From Bifidobacterium pseudolongum subsp. globosum (lineage in GTDB: Bacteria > Actinomycetota > Actinomycetes > Actinomycetales > Bifidobacteriaceae): a stretch of DNA of 64,000 bases. Below the pieces are notes generated by a model. That model ran no database searches, was not told the origin of the DNA, and worked only from the letters and a program-made list of their open reading frames with translations. A program made the translations under genes and the position numbers. The number at the start of each line of letters is the position of its first letter. Position 1 is the stretch's first letter. The DNA lies in contig NZ_RYUH01000012.1 in assembly GCF_004155535.1 (NCBI RefSeq), positions 36,281 to 100,280 on the forward strand, in the 5' to 3' direction. This document shows, in pieces, positions 33,428-41,678 of this stretch.

Positions 33428-35113
33428 TCAGAACAGGAACAGGCCCCAGAACGAGAAGCTCAGCAGCACGAGCAGCATGGCCACGGTCGTGGTCCAGAAC
33501 AGCACGCGTCCGAGCCGCGTGGTGGCCACGACGGGCTCCTCACCGCTGACGATGTGTCTGATGGTGCCGCGCTTCACTGGCCATGTGAGCAGTCCGCGCA
33601 TCGACGCGACCTCGATCATGCCGGCGAACACGCGTGACCATGCCCATACCACGCCGATGCACACGATCTGCACGACCGGCCAGCTCCAGTACATCATGCC
33701 GGCGTCCTCCTGCGGCGCGCTGCCCCACGACAGATGCACGACGGCGAGCACGACTTCGCCCAGACCACCGACGAACAACAGCATGCAGGCCATCGTGATG
33801 ATCGTGAGCATGAGCAGTGAGCCGCCGAATCGGTATTGGAATCCCAGCGCCGGCCCGCGGTGTGTGATGCGGTTGCGGATATGCGCGATGAGCGCGATGA
33901 CGCCGACGATGGCGGCCACGAGCATCATGATGACCATCAGCCCGAGTACGAGCATGCCGTAGATCGTCATGGCACGTCGCGCATGCAGGCCGAGCGGCAC
34001 CGCAATGGACTGGTAGAGCGGTGCGCCGGCGATCGGTTCGCTCGTCTGGGTCAGTCCGCGCGATGTGCCGACCGCCCAGCTGACAGCGTCGCGCTCGTAA
34101 TCGTCGGCGAACGGTGTGCCGGTCTGCGCTTCGTCACCAAGGCGGAGCACGTGGTTGGCCACCGGGTAGCTGCGCAGGCTCACATTCCAGTTGCCGGCGC
34201 GGTGCGCTTGGTCAAGGATGTCTTTGAACCCCTGCACCTGCGCCGTCATCACGTCTTTCGACCCATACGCCACGAGCGTGGGGATGGAGTACGCCTGTGG
34301 CGTGGCCGTATGCAAGTCGATGTTGGTGAGCCCGAACATGCCCATGTCCAGTGACAGTATGCGGCGCACAATCGCCTGATAGCCGTCGTTGGCGCCGGCG
34401 AGGGCGAAGTTCTGTATGGCGAGGAACGCAACGGCGTGCCGCGGTGAAAACACCATGGGCGACAGCAGGATCTGGAACGCTATGTCGTGGTCCATCTCGA
34501 CCAGGTACGACGAGATCCATGTGCTTTCCGAAGTCGCATAGATGCCCACCTTGTGCGCGTCTACCTGATCGAGGTCGCGGATGACGTTGATGGCTTGGTC
34601 GTAGACGGCCGCCGACCCCGGATAGTCACGTGTCAGGTCGTTGGTGGACCACACCGGCTTGTCGATGACCGCCGTCACAAAGCCAGCGGAGCTCATGCTT
34701 GTGGCGATGTCGCCGAACGAATCGTCACAAGTGCCGCCATGACCGGCGCCATGCATGAACACCATGCCGGGCAGATTGGTTCCGGCGCCCTGCGGTTCGC
34801 GGATGTTCATGCGGATGCGCTGCACTTCGCCGGTGGACGGCTGTTTCGCGTCGATTTCGATGTGCCGGCTCGTCACTTTGTACGTGCCGAGGCGTGGCAA
34901 CGGTTCCGGTGAGTCGAACGTGACCTGCGTGTCGGCGGTGAGCGTGGCGAAGGTCTGTGCGCGCGGATTGTTCTGCGTGGGGATGCGTGTGTTGTTCGAG
35001 GCGATCATGAGGATGCCCAGCAGGATGATGAAAATGGGCAGACTGACCATCAGTCGCCTGCCACGGCTGAAGGCACCTGTTTGCTGTACATCCGACGTTC
35101 GTTGCTGACTCAC
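33428..35113 (-). CDS. Membrane alpha/beta-hydrolase with C-terminal membrane domain
   Basis: The 561-residue protein has one N-terminal membrane helix (about residues 20-40) and then an exported alpha/beta-hydrolase domain. The oxyanion region reads PGMVFMHGAGHGGTCDDS, the likely nucleophile Ser is in YATSESTWIS (a variant elbow), the likely acid Asp in YGSKDV, and the likely His in PVANHVLRLG. From about residue 385 there are four strongly hydrophobic helices. The substrate is unknown; the architecture suggests a membrane-anchored esterase or peptidase acting outside the cell. It lies between recO and ispG on the same strand. Confidence 0.75.
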   Translation of the reverse strand: MSQQRTSDVQQTGAFSRGRRLMVSLPIFIILLGILMIASNNTRIPTQNNPRAQTFATLTADTQVTFDSPEPLPRLGTYKVTSRHIEIDAKQPSTGEVQRIRMNIREPQGAGTNLPGMVFMHGAGHGGTCDDSFGDIATSMSSAGFVTAVIDKPVWSTNDLTRDYPGSAAVYDQAINVIRDLDQVDAHKVGIYATSESTWISSYLVEMDHDIAFQILLSPMVFSPRHAVAFLAIQNFALAGANDGYQAIVRRILSLDMGMFGLTNIDLHTATPQAYSIPTLVAYGSKDVMTAQVQGFKDILDQAHRAGNWNVSLRSYPVANHVLRLGDEAQTGTPFADDYERDAVSWAVGTSRGLTQTSEPIAGAPLYQSIAVPLGLHARRAMTIYGMLVLGLMVIMMLVAAIVGVIALIAHIRNRITHRGPALGFQYRFGGSLLMLTIITMACMLLFVGGLGEVVLAVVHLSWGSAPQEDAGMMYWSWPVVQIVCIGVVWAWSRVFAGMIEVASMRGLLTWPVKRGTIRHIVSGEEPVVATTRLGRVLFWTTTVAMLLVLLSFSFWGLFLF

Positions 35114-35151
35114 GTAACCATCCTATCGGTGTCTGCCCATGCTGCGGGCAA

Positions 35152-36333
35152 TTATTCGTCCACGACTGGTACCACAACGGGGCCGGACGACTGGTCGGTC
35201 ACGAGCCCGTCGGCCTCCATCTGCTCGGCGATGGCGTTCGCGTGCTTGAGCAGTGTGTCGACGATGCGGTCCTCCGGCACGGTCTCGATGACCTTGCCCT
35301 TGATGAAGATCTGCCCTTTGCCGTTGCCGGAGGCCACACCCAAGTCGGCTTCGCGCGCTTCGCCCGGCCCATTGACGATGCAACCCATCACAGCCACGCG
35401 AATCGGCGCCATGATGCCGGACAGCCCGTTGGTCACCTCGTTGGCGAGCGCGATGACATCGACCTGTGCACGGCCGCAACTCGGGCACGAGATGATGTCG
35501 AAATGGCGTGCACGAAGCCCTAGGTATTCGAGGATCTTGCACCCCACCTTGACCTCTTCGACCGGTGGCGCGGACAGCGAGACGCGGATGGTGTCGCCGA
35601 TGCCTTCGGCCAGCAGTGCACCGAATGCCAGACAGGACTTGATTGTGCCCTGCCATGCGGGGCCGGCTTCGGTCACCCCCAGGTGCAGCGGCCAATCGCC
35701 CTGCTTGGCGAGCAGGCGGTAGGTCTCCACCATCGTGATGGGGTCGTGGTGCTTCACCGAGATCTTGAAGTCGTGGAAGCCCACGTCTTCGAACATGCGC
35801 GCTTCCTTCATCGCGGAAGCCACAAGCGCCTCGGGTGTGGGGCCGCCGTACTTCGCATAGAGCTCCTTGTCGAGCGAGCCGGCGTTCACGCCGATGCGCA
35901 GCGAGATGCCCGCGTCGGTCGCGGCCTGGCAGATCGACGGGCCCACTTCGTCGAATTTGCGGATGTTGCCCGGATTGACGCGCACCGCGGCGCAGCCAGC
36001 GTCAATGGCCTGAAACACATACCGGCTTTGGAAGTGGATGTCGGCGATCACCGGGATCGGCGATTTGGCGACGATGCGCGGCAACGCGTCGGCGTCCTCC
36101 TGACTGGGCACGGCCACGCGCACGATGTCGCAGCCAGCGGCTGTGAGTTCGGCGATCTGCTGCAGCGTGGCACCCACATTCGCGGTTTTCGTGTTGGTCA
36201 TCGACTGCACCGAGATCGGCGCCCCGCCACCCACCGGCACGGGACCGACCATGATGCGCCGCGACTGGCGCCGTGGGTGCAGGGGGCTTTCACTGATTGA
36301 CGATTCGCCTGTTTTACGAAATGGCTTATCCAC
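35152..36333 (-). CDS. ispG: 4-hydroxy-3-methylbut-2-enyl diphosphate synthase
   Basis: IspG (GcpE) is the [4Fe-4S] enzyme of the MEP isoprenoid pathway that converts MEcPP to HMBPP. The 393-residue protein has the TIM barrel with [12 protein letters not shown] and VRVNPGNI. Its iron-sulfur cysteines are in [11 protein letters not shown] and [17 protein letters not shown]. The start is GTG at 36333, preceded by GAGGAAC. It follows dxr after 103 bp without an obvious gene, so the two consecutive MEP enzymes probably share a transcript. Confidence 0.96.
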   Translation of the reverse strand: MDKPFRKTGESSISESPLHPRRQSRRIMVGPVPVGGGAPISVQSMTNTKTANVGATLQQIAELTAAGCDIVRVAVPSQEDADALPRIVAKSPIPVIADIHFQSRYVFQAIDAGCAAVRVNPGNIRKFDEVGPSICQAATDAGISLRIGVNAGSLDKELYAKYGGPTPEALVASAMKEARMFEDVGFHDFKISVKHHDPITMVETYRLLAKQGDWPLHLGVTEAGPAWQGTIKSCLAFGALLAEGIGDTIRVSLSAPPVEEVKVGCKILEYLGLRARHFDIISCPSCGRAQVDVIALANEVTNGLSGIMAPIRVAVMGCIVNGPGEAREADLGVASGNGKGQIFIKGKVIETVPEDRIVDTLLKHANAIAEQMEADGLVTDQSSGPVVVPVVDE

Positions 36334-36436
36334 TGGTGCTGTTCCTCACTTCAATCGACTGGAAATCCGCCTACGGCCTTCGTCCAAGCCGCGCGGCCCA
36401 TACGGCGGCCGCCGCCCTTACCCGGTCTGTGACCGT

Positions 36437-37621
36437 TTAGCGTTGCGCAATGAGGGCGTCCGCACGCGCGCGGGCTTCCTGCTCGAGTTCCACCATGTCT
36501 GCGACCGAGGAGAACTGTGGGTCGCCGCGCAACTCGCCGTCCATCTCATTGAGCACTTCAGACACAGTATCCACTATCGCCAGATATGGCAAGCGATGAT
36601 CGAGGAAGGCATGGACCGCCTGCTCATTGGCGGCGTTGAGCACCGCGGTGTGTTTTTCCGACGAGCGTAAACAATGCCGTGCCAGTTCGACGGCGGGGAA
36701 CGCCTCGTCATCGAGCGGCTCGAAGGTCCACTCGGCGGCCTGTGTCCAATCGCAGCCTTGGGCCACGTCGTTCAACCGTTCGGGAGCGGAAAGCCCCAAC
36801 GCGATCGGCAGGCGCATGTCAGGCGGCGAGGCCTGGCTGATTGTGGCGCCGTCGCAGAACTCCACCATCGAATGCACGATCGACTGCGGGTGCACGGTGA
36901 CTTCGATGCGGTCCGGTTCGATGTTGAACAGGCGGCTCGCCTCAATGACCTCGAGGCCCTTGTTCATCAGGGTCGATGAATTGATTGTGACGACCGGGCC
37001 CATATGCCATGTGGGGTGGTTGAGCGCCTGTTCGGGGGTGATGTCTTGCATCTGTTCGCGCGTCCAGCCGCGGAACGGACCGCCGGACGCGGTGACGATG
37101 AGTCGCGAGACCTCGCTATGCGTGCCTGCGCGCAGCGATTGCCAGATTGCCGAATGCTCGGAATCCACCGGGTTGATCTGCTGGTCGCGTGTCTGGGCAC
37201 TGAACAACAGGTGTCCGCCCGCCACAACCGATTCCTTGTTGGCGAGCGCCAGCTGCGAACCGGCCTGCAGCGCCGCTATCGACGGTTCCAAGCCAATCGA
37301 CCCGGTGATGCCGTTGAGCACGACCGAAGCGCCGAGCCCTGCGATCGCGTTCACTTCGTCGCGGCCGGCGCGCGCCTGGGTGCCGGTTGCGCCGTGCGCC
37401 GCGAGTGCCTCACGCAAGGGCTCCAACGCGTCTGGATTCGCCACGACCACTTCGGGCACACGGAACCGCGCGGCCTGCTGCGCCAGCAGGTCCACGTTCG
37501 ATCCGCCCGCGGCAAGGCCTGCCACAGTGAACCGCTCAGGGTGCCTGCCAATGACGTCGAGTCCCTGCGTACCAATCGAACCGGTGGAACCGAGGATGAC
37601 TACTGTCTGGTGCTGCATCAC
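36437..37621 (-). CDS. dxr: 1-deoxy-D-xylulose 5-phosphate reductoisomerase
   Basis: Dxr catalyses the second step of the MEP pathway with NADPH. The 394-residue protein has the nucleotide-binding GSTGSIGTQGLDVI at the N-terminus. The metal and substrate region PVDSEHSAIWQSL, the flexible-loop segment SGGPFRGWTREQM and MGPVVTINSSTLMNKGLEVIEA are also present. The start codon is GTG at 37621 or the next ATG at 37618, and it overlaps the stop of the upstream DivIVA-motif gene by 4 bp, implying coupling. Length and motifs are typical. Confidence 0.96.
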   Translation of the reverse strand: MMQHQTVVILGSTGSIGTQGLDVIGRHPERFTVAGLAAGGSNVDLLAQQAARFRVPEVVVANPDALEPLREALAAHGATGTQARAGRDEVNAIAGLGASVVLNGITGSIGLEPSIAALQAGSQLALANKESVVAGGHLLFSAQTRDQQINPVDSEHSAIWQSLRAGTHSEVSRLIVTASGGPFRGWTREQMQDITPEQALNHPTWHMGPVVTINSSTLMNKGLEVIEASRLFNIEPDRIEVTVHPQSIVHSMVEFCDGATISQASPPDMRLPIALGLSAPERLNDVAQGCDWTQAAEWTFEPLDDEAFPAVELARHCLRSSEKHTAVLNAANEQAVHAFLDHRLPYLAIVDTVSEVLNEMDGELRGDPQFSSVADMVELEQEARARADALIAQR

Positions 37622-39264
37622 GCCTGCTTCTCGTTTGGCTTGCCGTCGATGATGAGCGGCTCATCCGTGGAAATCGTGGGGAACGACAGATCGGGGATCT
37701 CAATGTCGATGCTGTCGCTCGGCGCGAACCGCGGGTAGTCGCCCGGCTGGGCGACGTTCGCGGGCGCGGCATCCGTAGTGGCCGGTTCGTCCGGTGCATG
37801 CACCGGCGCCGCCGACGGCGTTGCGGCTGCCGTCGGGGCTGCGCTTGGTGTGGGTTGGGCTGCCGGCGGCACCTCGGGCGCCGCCGCGGTGGCCGGGGCG
37901 GTGAGCGGCTGCAACGGCGGCAGGTCGGGCAGGATGCTCGAGAGCTTCGGCACCGCAAGCGGCTGCACGCCGGACGTGATGGCGGGGTTCTCGCGTTCCG
38001 GAGCCGTCTGCGTGGTCTCGGCGAGCGACGCCAGCGCGGCGAGCGACGGCGAGTTCAGGTCGCGCAACGGTTCGCTCGGGGCGGCGATCGTCGTCTCATC
38101 ACTGATTTCGGTGATGTGCGGGATCGTGCTCATCGAATCATCCATCGCGCTGGCCGTCTTCTCATGCTCGGGAATCGTGCGCGGGGCCGGTGTGATCGGC
38201 TTGATGTCCGAAAGCGTCGGCGCGTGCTTGACCACGTCGGCGGCCGGCGCGGTATCGCCGTCCTCGGTGGTGTCGGTGATCGGCGTGAAGACCGCAGTCG
38301 CGCTGCCTTCGTCGATCTGCGCCACGGCGGGCGCCGCGGTGACGGCCGCTGCCACGCCCTGCACGGCGAACGACGGCGGCATCGCAGCACCCGCTTCCTG
38401 GGCCTGCGCGAAGATCTCCTGTTCCGCACGGCTCAGCTCATCAAACGACTGCGCAGGCTGCACCTCGGCGACGACCGTCGTCTCGCCGCCCGCCGGTCGC
38501 GCCGGCAGGTCCGATTCCACGGTCACGCCGTAGTGCTGTGTCTGCGGATTGGCCTGATCCGCCGCGATGAGTGGGACCGGTGCACTCGGCGCCGCTGCGT
38601 GCGCGGCAGGCGCAGCGTAATCGGCGATGCGCTCGTACGATTCGAGGCTGGCGAGCAGGTTCACGCATGCATTGAGGTAGTAGTCCACCTGGCGCTCGTC
38701 ATACCCGTGCTTGCCTTTGCGCTGCGTGAAGCTCACATCTTCCACATACTGCGACGTAAGCGTTGGGTCGGCTTCCGGGCCTTGCCTGCCGGACGAGCCT
38801 GCGCTGATGCGCTCGAGTTCGGCTTCGGCCTTCGCGAGCACGCGGTCGATGAGCCGGTCGACCTGCTTGCGGTCGTACGACGGCGTCTTCGGCTGCGCCG
38901 GCGCGAACCGTTGGCCCTCGGCGCGCTGCGCGTGCCGGTCGAGTTCCTGGAACTGGGCTTCGGTCTGCGCCTTCCACGCCACACGCCCGAGCTGGGCGAT
39001 GTCGTATTGGGTCTGCTTGTCGGTCACGGCCTGTTCAAGGCGTTCGAGTGCGGCGTCCACCTGTGGGATGGCATATCCACCCTTGACGATGTCGAACGAG
39101 GCGTCCTGAATGTCGCTGCGGTGCAGCTGAATGCCATCGGCCTCATACAACGCGTGCGCCTGCTCCAGGAAAGCATCGACCTGATGGACGTCATACCCCT
39201 TTTTGCGCTTGCCCACGCGCGCGATCGTCGTCGTGCCGTCGGCCTCTTCCTGATGCTGCACCAT
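37618..39264 (-). CDS. Protein with four DivIVA-like modules and a Pro/Ala-rich tail
   Basis: In this 548-residue protein four short segments follow the DivIVA domain motif (G/S)Y(D/A)xxQVDxxL/I. They are GYDVHQVDAFL (23-33), GYAIPQVDAAL (63-73), SYDRKQVDRLI (129-139) and GYDERQVDYYL (187-197). This multi-copy arrangement is known in actinobacterial DivIVA-domain proteins of unknown role. From about residue 215 the chain is rich in Ala, Pro and Thr and probably disordered, ending in a conserved-looking acidic tail. The ATG at 39264 is preceded by a strong GAGGAGGA. It overlaps dxr by 4 bp; no classical membrane helix is visible. Confidence 0.82.
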   Translation of the reverse strand: MVQHQEEADGTTTIARVGKRKKGYDVHQVDAFLEQAHALYEADGIQLHRSDIQDASFDIVKGGYAIPQVDAALERLEQAVTDKQTQYDIAQLGRVAWKAQTEAQFQELDRHAQRAEGQRFAPAQPKTPSYDRKQVDRLIDRVLAKAEAELERISAGSSGRQGPEADPTLTSQYVEDVSFTQRKGKHGYDERQVDYYLNACVNLLASLESYERIADYAAPAAHAAAPSAPVPLIAADQANPQTQHYGVTVESDLPARPAGGETTVVAEVQPAQSFDELSRAEQEIFAQAQEAGAAMPPSFAVQGVAAAVTAAPAVAQIDEGSATAVFTPITDTTEDGDTAPAADVVKHAPTLSDIKPITPAPRTIPEHEKTASAMDDSMSTIPHITEISDETTIAAPSEPLRDLNSPSLAALASLAETTQTAPERENPAITSGVQPLAVPKLSSILPDLPPLQPLTAPATAAAPEVPPAAQPTPSAAPTAAATPSAAPVHAPDEPATTDAAPANVAQPGDYPRFAPSDSIDIEIPDLSFPTISTDEPLIIDGKPNEKQA

Positions 39265-39451
39265 CGACTGTCCTCCTCGGATACACACTATTCCCCATTA
39301 GATTACGCGATGTTTGCGACGGCTGCGGCACGCGCTGCGCCCATCCACGCAACCGCCGGCGCAGACAACACGCACGGCAGTCGCGGTGTTGCAACGATTG
39401 CGCGCGGTGCACGCCGGTTTCTTCACCCGTGCCTGTACAGTATGAGTGCGC

Positions 39452-39525
39452 GGGCGATTAGCTCAGTTGGTTAGAGCGCCACCTTTACACGGTGGATGTC
39501 GGGGGTTCGAATCCCTCATCGCCCA
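39452..39525 (+). tRNA. tRNA-Val (anticodon TAC)
   Basis: A complete 74-base cloverleaf is present. The acceptor stem GGGCGAT pairs with ATCGCCC, and the D-arm is GCTC AGTTGGTTA GAGC. The anticodon stem CCACC/GGTGG holds loop TTTACAC with anticodon TAC, and the T-arm is GGGGG TTCGAAT CCCTC. The discriminator is A and no CCA is encoded. It stands alone between two hypothetical genes. Confidence 0.95.
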
Positions 39526-39617
39526 CTTCCCCGCCACGCGGGCGCCCCCATGGGGCTCGCGATTCCCCTCTCAGCGCCATCGCGCACGGTTTGGGCGCAC
39601 GACCGTATAATCGCCAC

Positions 39618-40109
39618 ATGAACAACCCGCTTGATGTTTGGCCGAATGCCTGGAAGTCCCTGCAGCAGATGATTCCCGGCAACTCCCGTCATGATGAAGA
39701 ACTCCACGAGCGCATCAGCGCGCTCGAACAACAGGTGACGCGGCTCGAGCAGGAATCACAGTGGCGCGGCATCGAACTCGACCGGCGCATCAACGAACTC
39801 AACACCACCATCGAGCGCAACGCCGAACGTGACCGGCATGTCCGGGAGTGGACGCTTGCCGACAAGATCACGGCGCTTGTGCTGTTCGTGATCGCCGTAG
39901 GCGTGCTTGTGCCCGTGTTCCTCACTCTGTTCGGCGTGATCAATCCCCTTGGGCAGCCAATCAAATGGGTCTCGTTCGGCCTCGCCGCCTTTGCGATGGT
40001 GGCATGCGCGGCGACGGTGATCCTACGTGACCGCCTGCCGCGCGCCATGGACGCCATCGTGCTGCTCGTGGCGTCCGTGGTGCTGTTGATCTGCGCGTGG
40101 CTCGTCTAG
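39618..40109 (+). CDS. Coiled-coil membrane protein of unknown function
   Basis: The 163-residue product has a coiled-coil N-terminal half (about residues 25-75, with ISALEQQVTRLEQESQWR and ELDRRINELNTTIERNAERD). Three hydrophobic segments follow (ITALVLFVIAVGVLVPVFLTLFGVI, VSFGLAAFAMVACAATVIL and MDAIVLLVASVVLLICAW in part). I recognise no family. The ATG at 39618 lacks a strong ribosome binding site. It follows the tRNA by about 90 bp. Confidence 0.65.
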   Translation: MNNPLDVWPNAWKSLQQMIPGNSRHDEELHERISALEQQVTRLEQESQWRGIELDRRINELNTTIERNAERDRHVREWTLADKITALVLFVIAVGVLVPVFLTLFGVINPLGQPIKWVSFGLAAFAMVACAATVILRDRLPRAMDAIVLLVASVVLLICAWLV

Positions 40110-40147
40110 CACGCCCGTGCCGGCCACGCGCAGATCGGCGCGAACGC

Positions 40148-40570
40148 TCAGCGGTTCGCGCTCTTGCCGAAGGCGCGCAGACGGATGCCGTTCCAATCGT
40201 CGCTCACGGTGAGCGGCGTGGACGCGTTCATGCCTGCGGTCTTCGCCGCGTTCTGCACGGTGTTGGAGGCCGGAGCACCGCTACGGCCGGGCTTGGGGGT
40301 GAGCACCCAGAACGGGCCATCCTGCCCCAGCACCGCATATGCGTCCACGATGGTGTCTGACAGGGCGTCTTCGTCGTCGCCGTCACGCCACCAGATGATC
40401 ACGCCGTCAACCGCGGAATCGTAATCCTCGTCAACCAGCTCTTCTCCAGTGAGCGTTTCTATTTTTTCCCTGATCGTATCGTCCACATCATCGTCCCAAA
40501 GCCATTCCTGGATCAGGTCGCCGGTGCGGAAGCCGAACTCCTCAGCGTTGTCTGATGCTGTTTGATTCAC
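40148..40570 (-). CDS. DUF3052 family protein
   Basis: The protein, 140 residues from the GTG at 40570, resembles the actinobacterial DUF3052 family: an EEFGFRTGDLIQEWLWDDDVDD start, VDGVIIWWRDGDD in the middle, and a C-terminal segment ending FGKSANR. Members are small cytosolic proteins; their role is unknown, although some have been tied to cell-wall or stress regulation. The open frame reaches back to 40633, and the start between 40570 and 40633 is uncertain because no clear Shine-Dalgarno is visible. Confidence 0.7.
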   Translation of the reverse strand: MNQTASDNAEEFGFRTGDLIQEWLWDDDVDDTIREKIETLTGEELVDEDYDSAVDGVIIWWRDGDDEDALSDTIVDAYAVLGQDGPFWVLTPKPGRSGAPASNTVQNAAKTAGMNASTPLTVSDDWNGIRLRAFGKSANR

Positions 40571-40659
40571 GTTCGCCAATATACCAATACCGCCGAACAG
40601 CGTATTTCGTAGGCTTCGCTTCATGCCGCGCACAAAATAAACCGCTCATGCGGACGTTT

Positions 40660-41577
40660 TTATTCAACGGTGCAATGCGGCAAACTATCCGCCTGCCCGT
40701 TGCCGATCTTCACGAGCGCGGTGTACGCGTCCTCCAGTGAGGAGACCTTGACGTCACGCAGCCCCGCAGGCACCTTGCCCACGACCTGCGCGCAATTGTC
40801 GGCGGGGGCCAGGAACCATGTGGCGCCGTCGCGCTTGGCGCCCTGCATCTTCAGGTCGATGCCGCCGATGGCGCCGACCTTGCCCTCGTCGTCAATCGTG
40901 CCGGTGCCAGCCACGGTCTGCTTGCCCGACTCATGCTCGGGGGTGAGCATGTCCACGAGCCCCAGCGCATACATCATGCCGGCGGAGGGACCGCCGATGT
41001 CGTCCACGTGCATCGTCACTTTGGCGCCATCCACGTCCACTCCCAGACGCTGCGCATAATCGAGACCGGCGGTCACGGCGGCGTCCTGCGAGGACGCCAT
41101 CTCCTGGTCCGACTCCTGCTGGTACTGTTCGGCGTTCTGCCCCACCGGGAACACGGCCTCCTGCGGTGTCAGCTCCATGTTCGGGTTGGCCCACGCCCAC
41201 AGCGCCTCCGCGTTCGAGACCGGGTACCCCGGCACACCGGCCGCGTTCACCGTGACGAGCAGCAGGCGCCCTTTGTCGTGGTAGGTCTTCGCGCCCTCGA
41301 CCTGGATCACCGGCGTGCCGTTGCTGTCGCCGAGCACATCCTGGGTGGGCCCCGGCGTCTCCACGACATACGCGCTCGGCAACATCAGCACGAGCACCGC
41401 AAGCAGCACGGCCACGGCGCCGACGAAGAACCGCGCGGGCCGTCCGTTCCAATGCGCGCTGAGCAGCTGCCACACGCCCACATGCGCGGATGGTGCCGCG
41501 TTTTGGATGCCTTGCGTTCCCTGTGCCTCGGCGGCGCCGTCGAGCCGCACCTGCCCGTCTGTGTTGCGTTGAGTCAT
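40660..41577 (-). CDS. YlbL-like Lon-type membrane serine protease without PDZ
   Basis: The 305-residue protein has one membrane helix (about residues 50-70), a linker domain (GRLLLVTVNAAGVPGYPVSNAEALWAW), and a C-terminal Lon-type (S16) protease domain. The expected catalytic pair is Ser198 in GGPSAGMMYALG and Lys243 in GGIDLKMQGAKRDGA, spaced as in Lon. Relatives such as Bacillus YlbL carry a PDZ domain between linker and protease; here the linker joins the Lon domain directly. It is presumed to act outside the membrane on unknown substrates. Confidence 0.82.
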   Translation of the reverse strand: MTQRNTDGQVRLDGAAEAQGTQGIQNAAPSAHVGVWQLLSAHWNGRPARFFVGAVAVLLAVLVLMLPSAYVVETPGPTQDVLGDSNGTPVIQVEGAKTYHDKGRLLLVTVNAAGVPGYPVSNAEALWAWANPNMELTPQEAVFPVGQNAEQYQQESDQEMASSQDAAVTAGLDYAQRLGVDVDGAKVTMHVDDIGGPSAGMMYALGLVDMLTPEHESGKQTVAGTGTIDDEGKVGAIGGIDLKMQGAKRDGATWFLAPADNCAQVVGKVPAGLRDVKVSSLEDAYTALVKIGNGQADSLPHCTVE

Positions 41578-41678
41578 GCTCCCATAGTATGGCGCAAATT
41601 GGAATTATTACGCCTGTGCGCGTATTGATGCATAGTAGAAACCGGATTCATCGACAAGACCTAAAGGGGGTCACCACC

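Noticed and set aside
37000..37800. Plus-strand frames antisense to dxr as possible regulatory proteins
   Set aside because: No domain similarity is seen, and dxr signatures fully explain the sequence.
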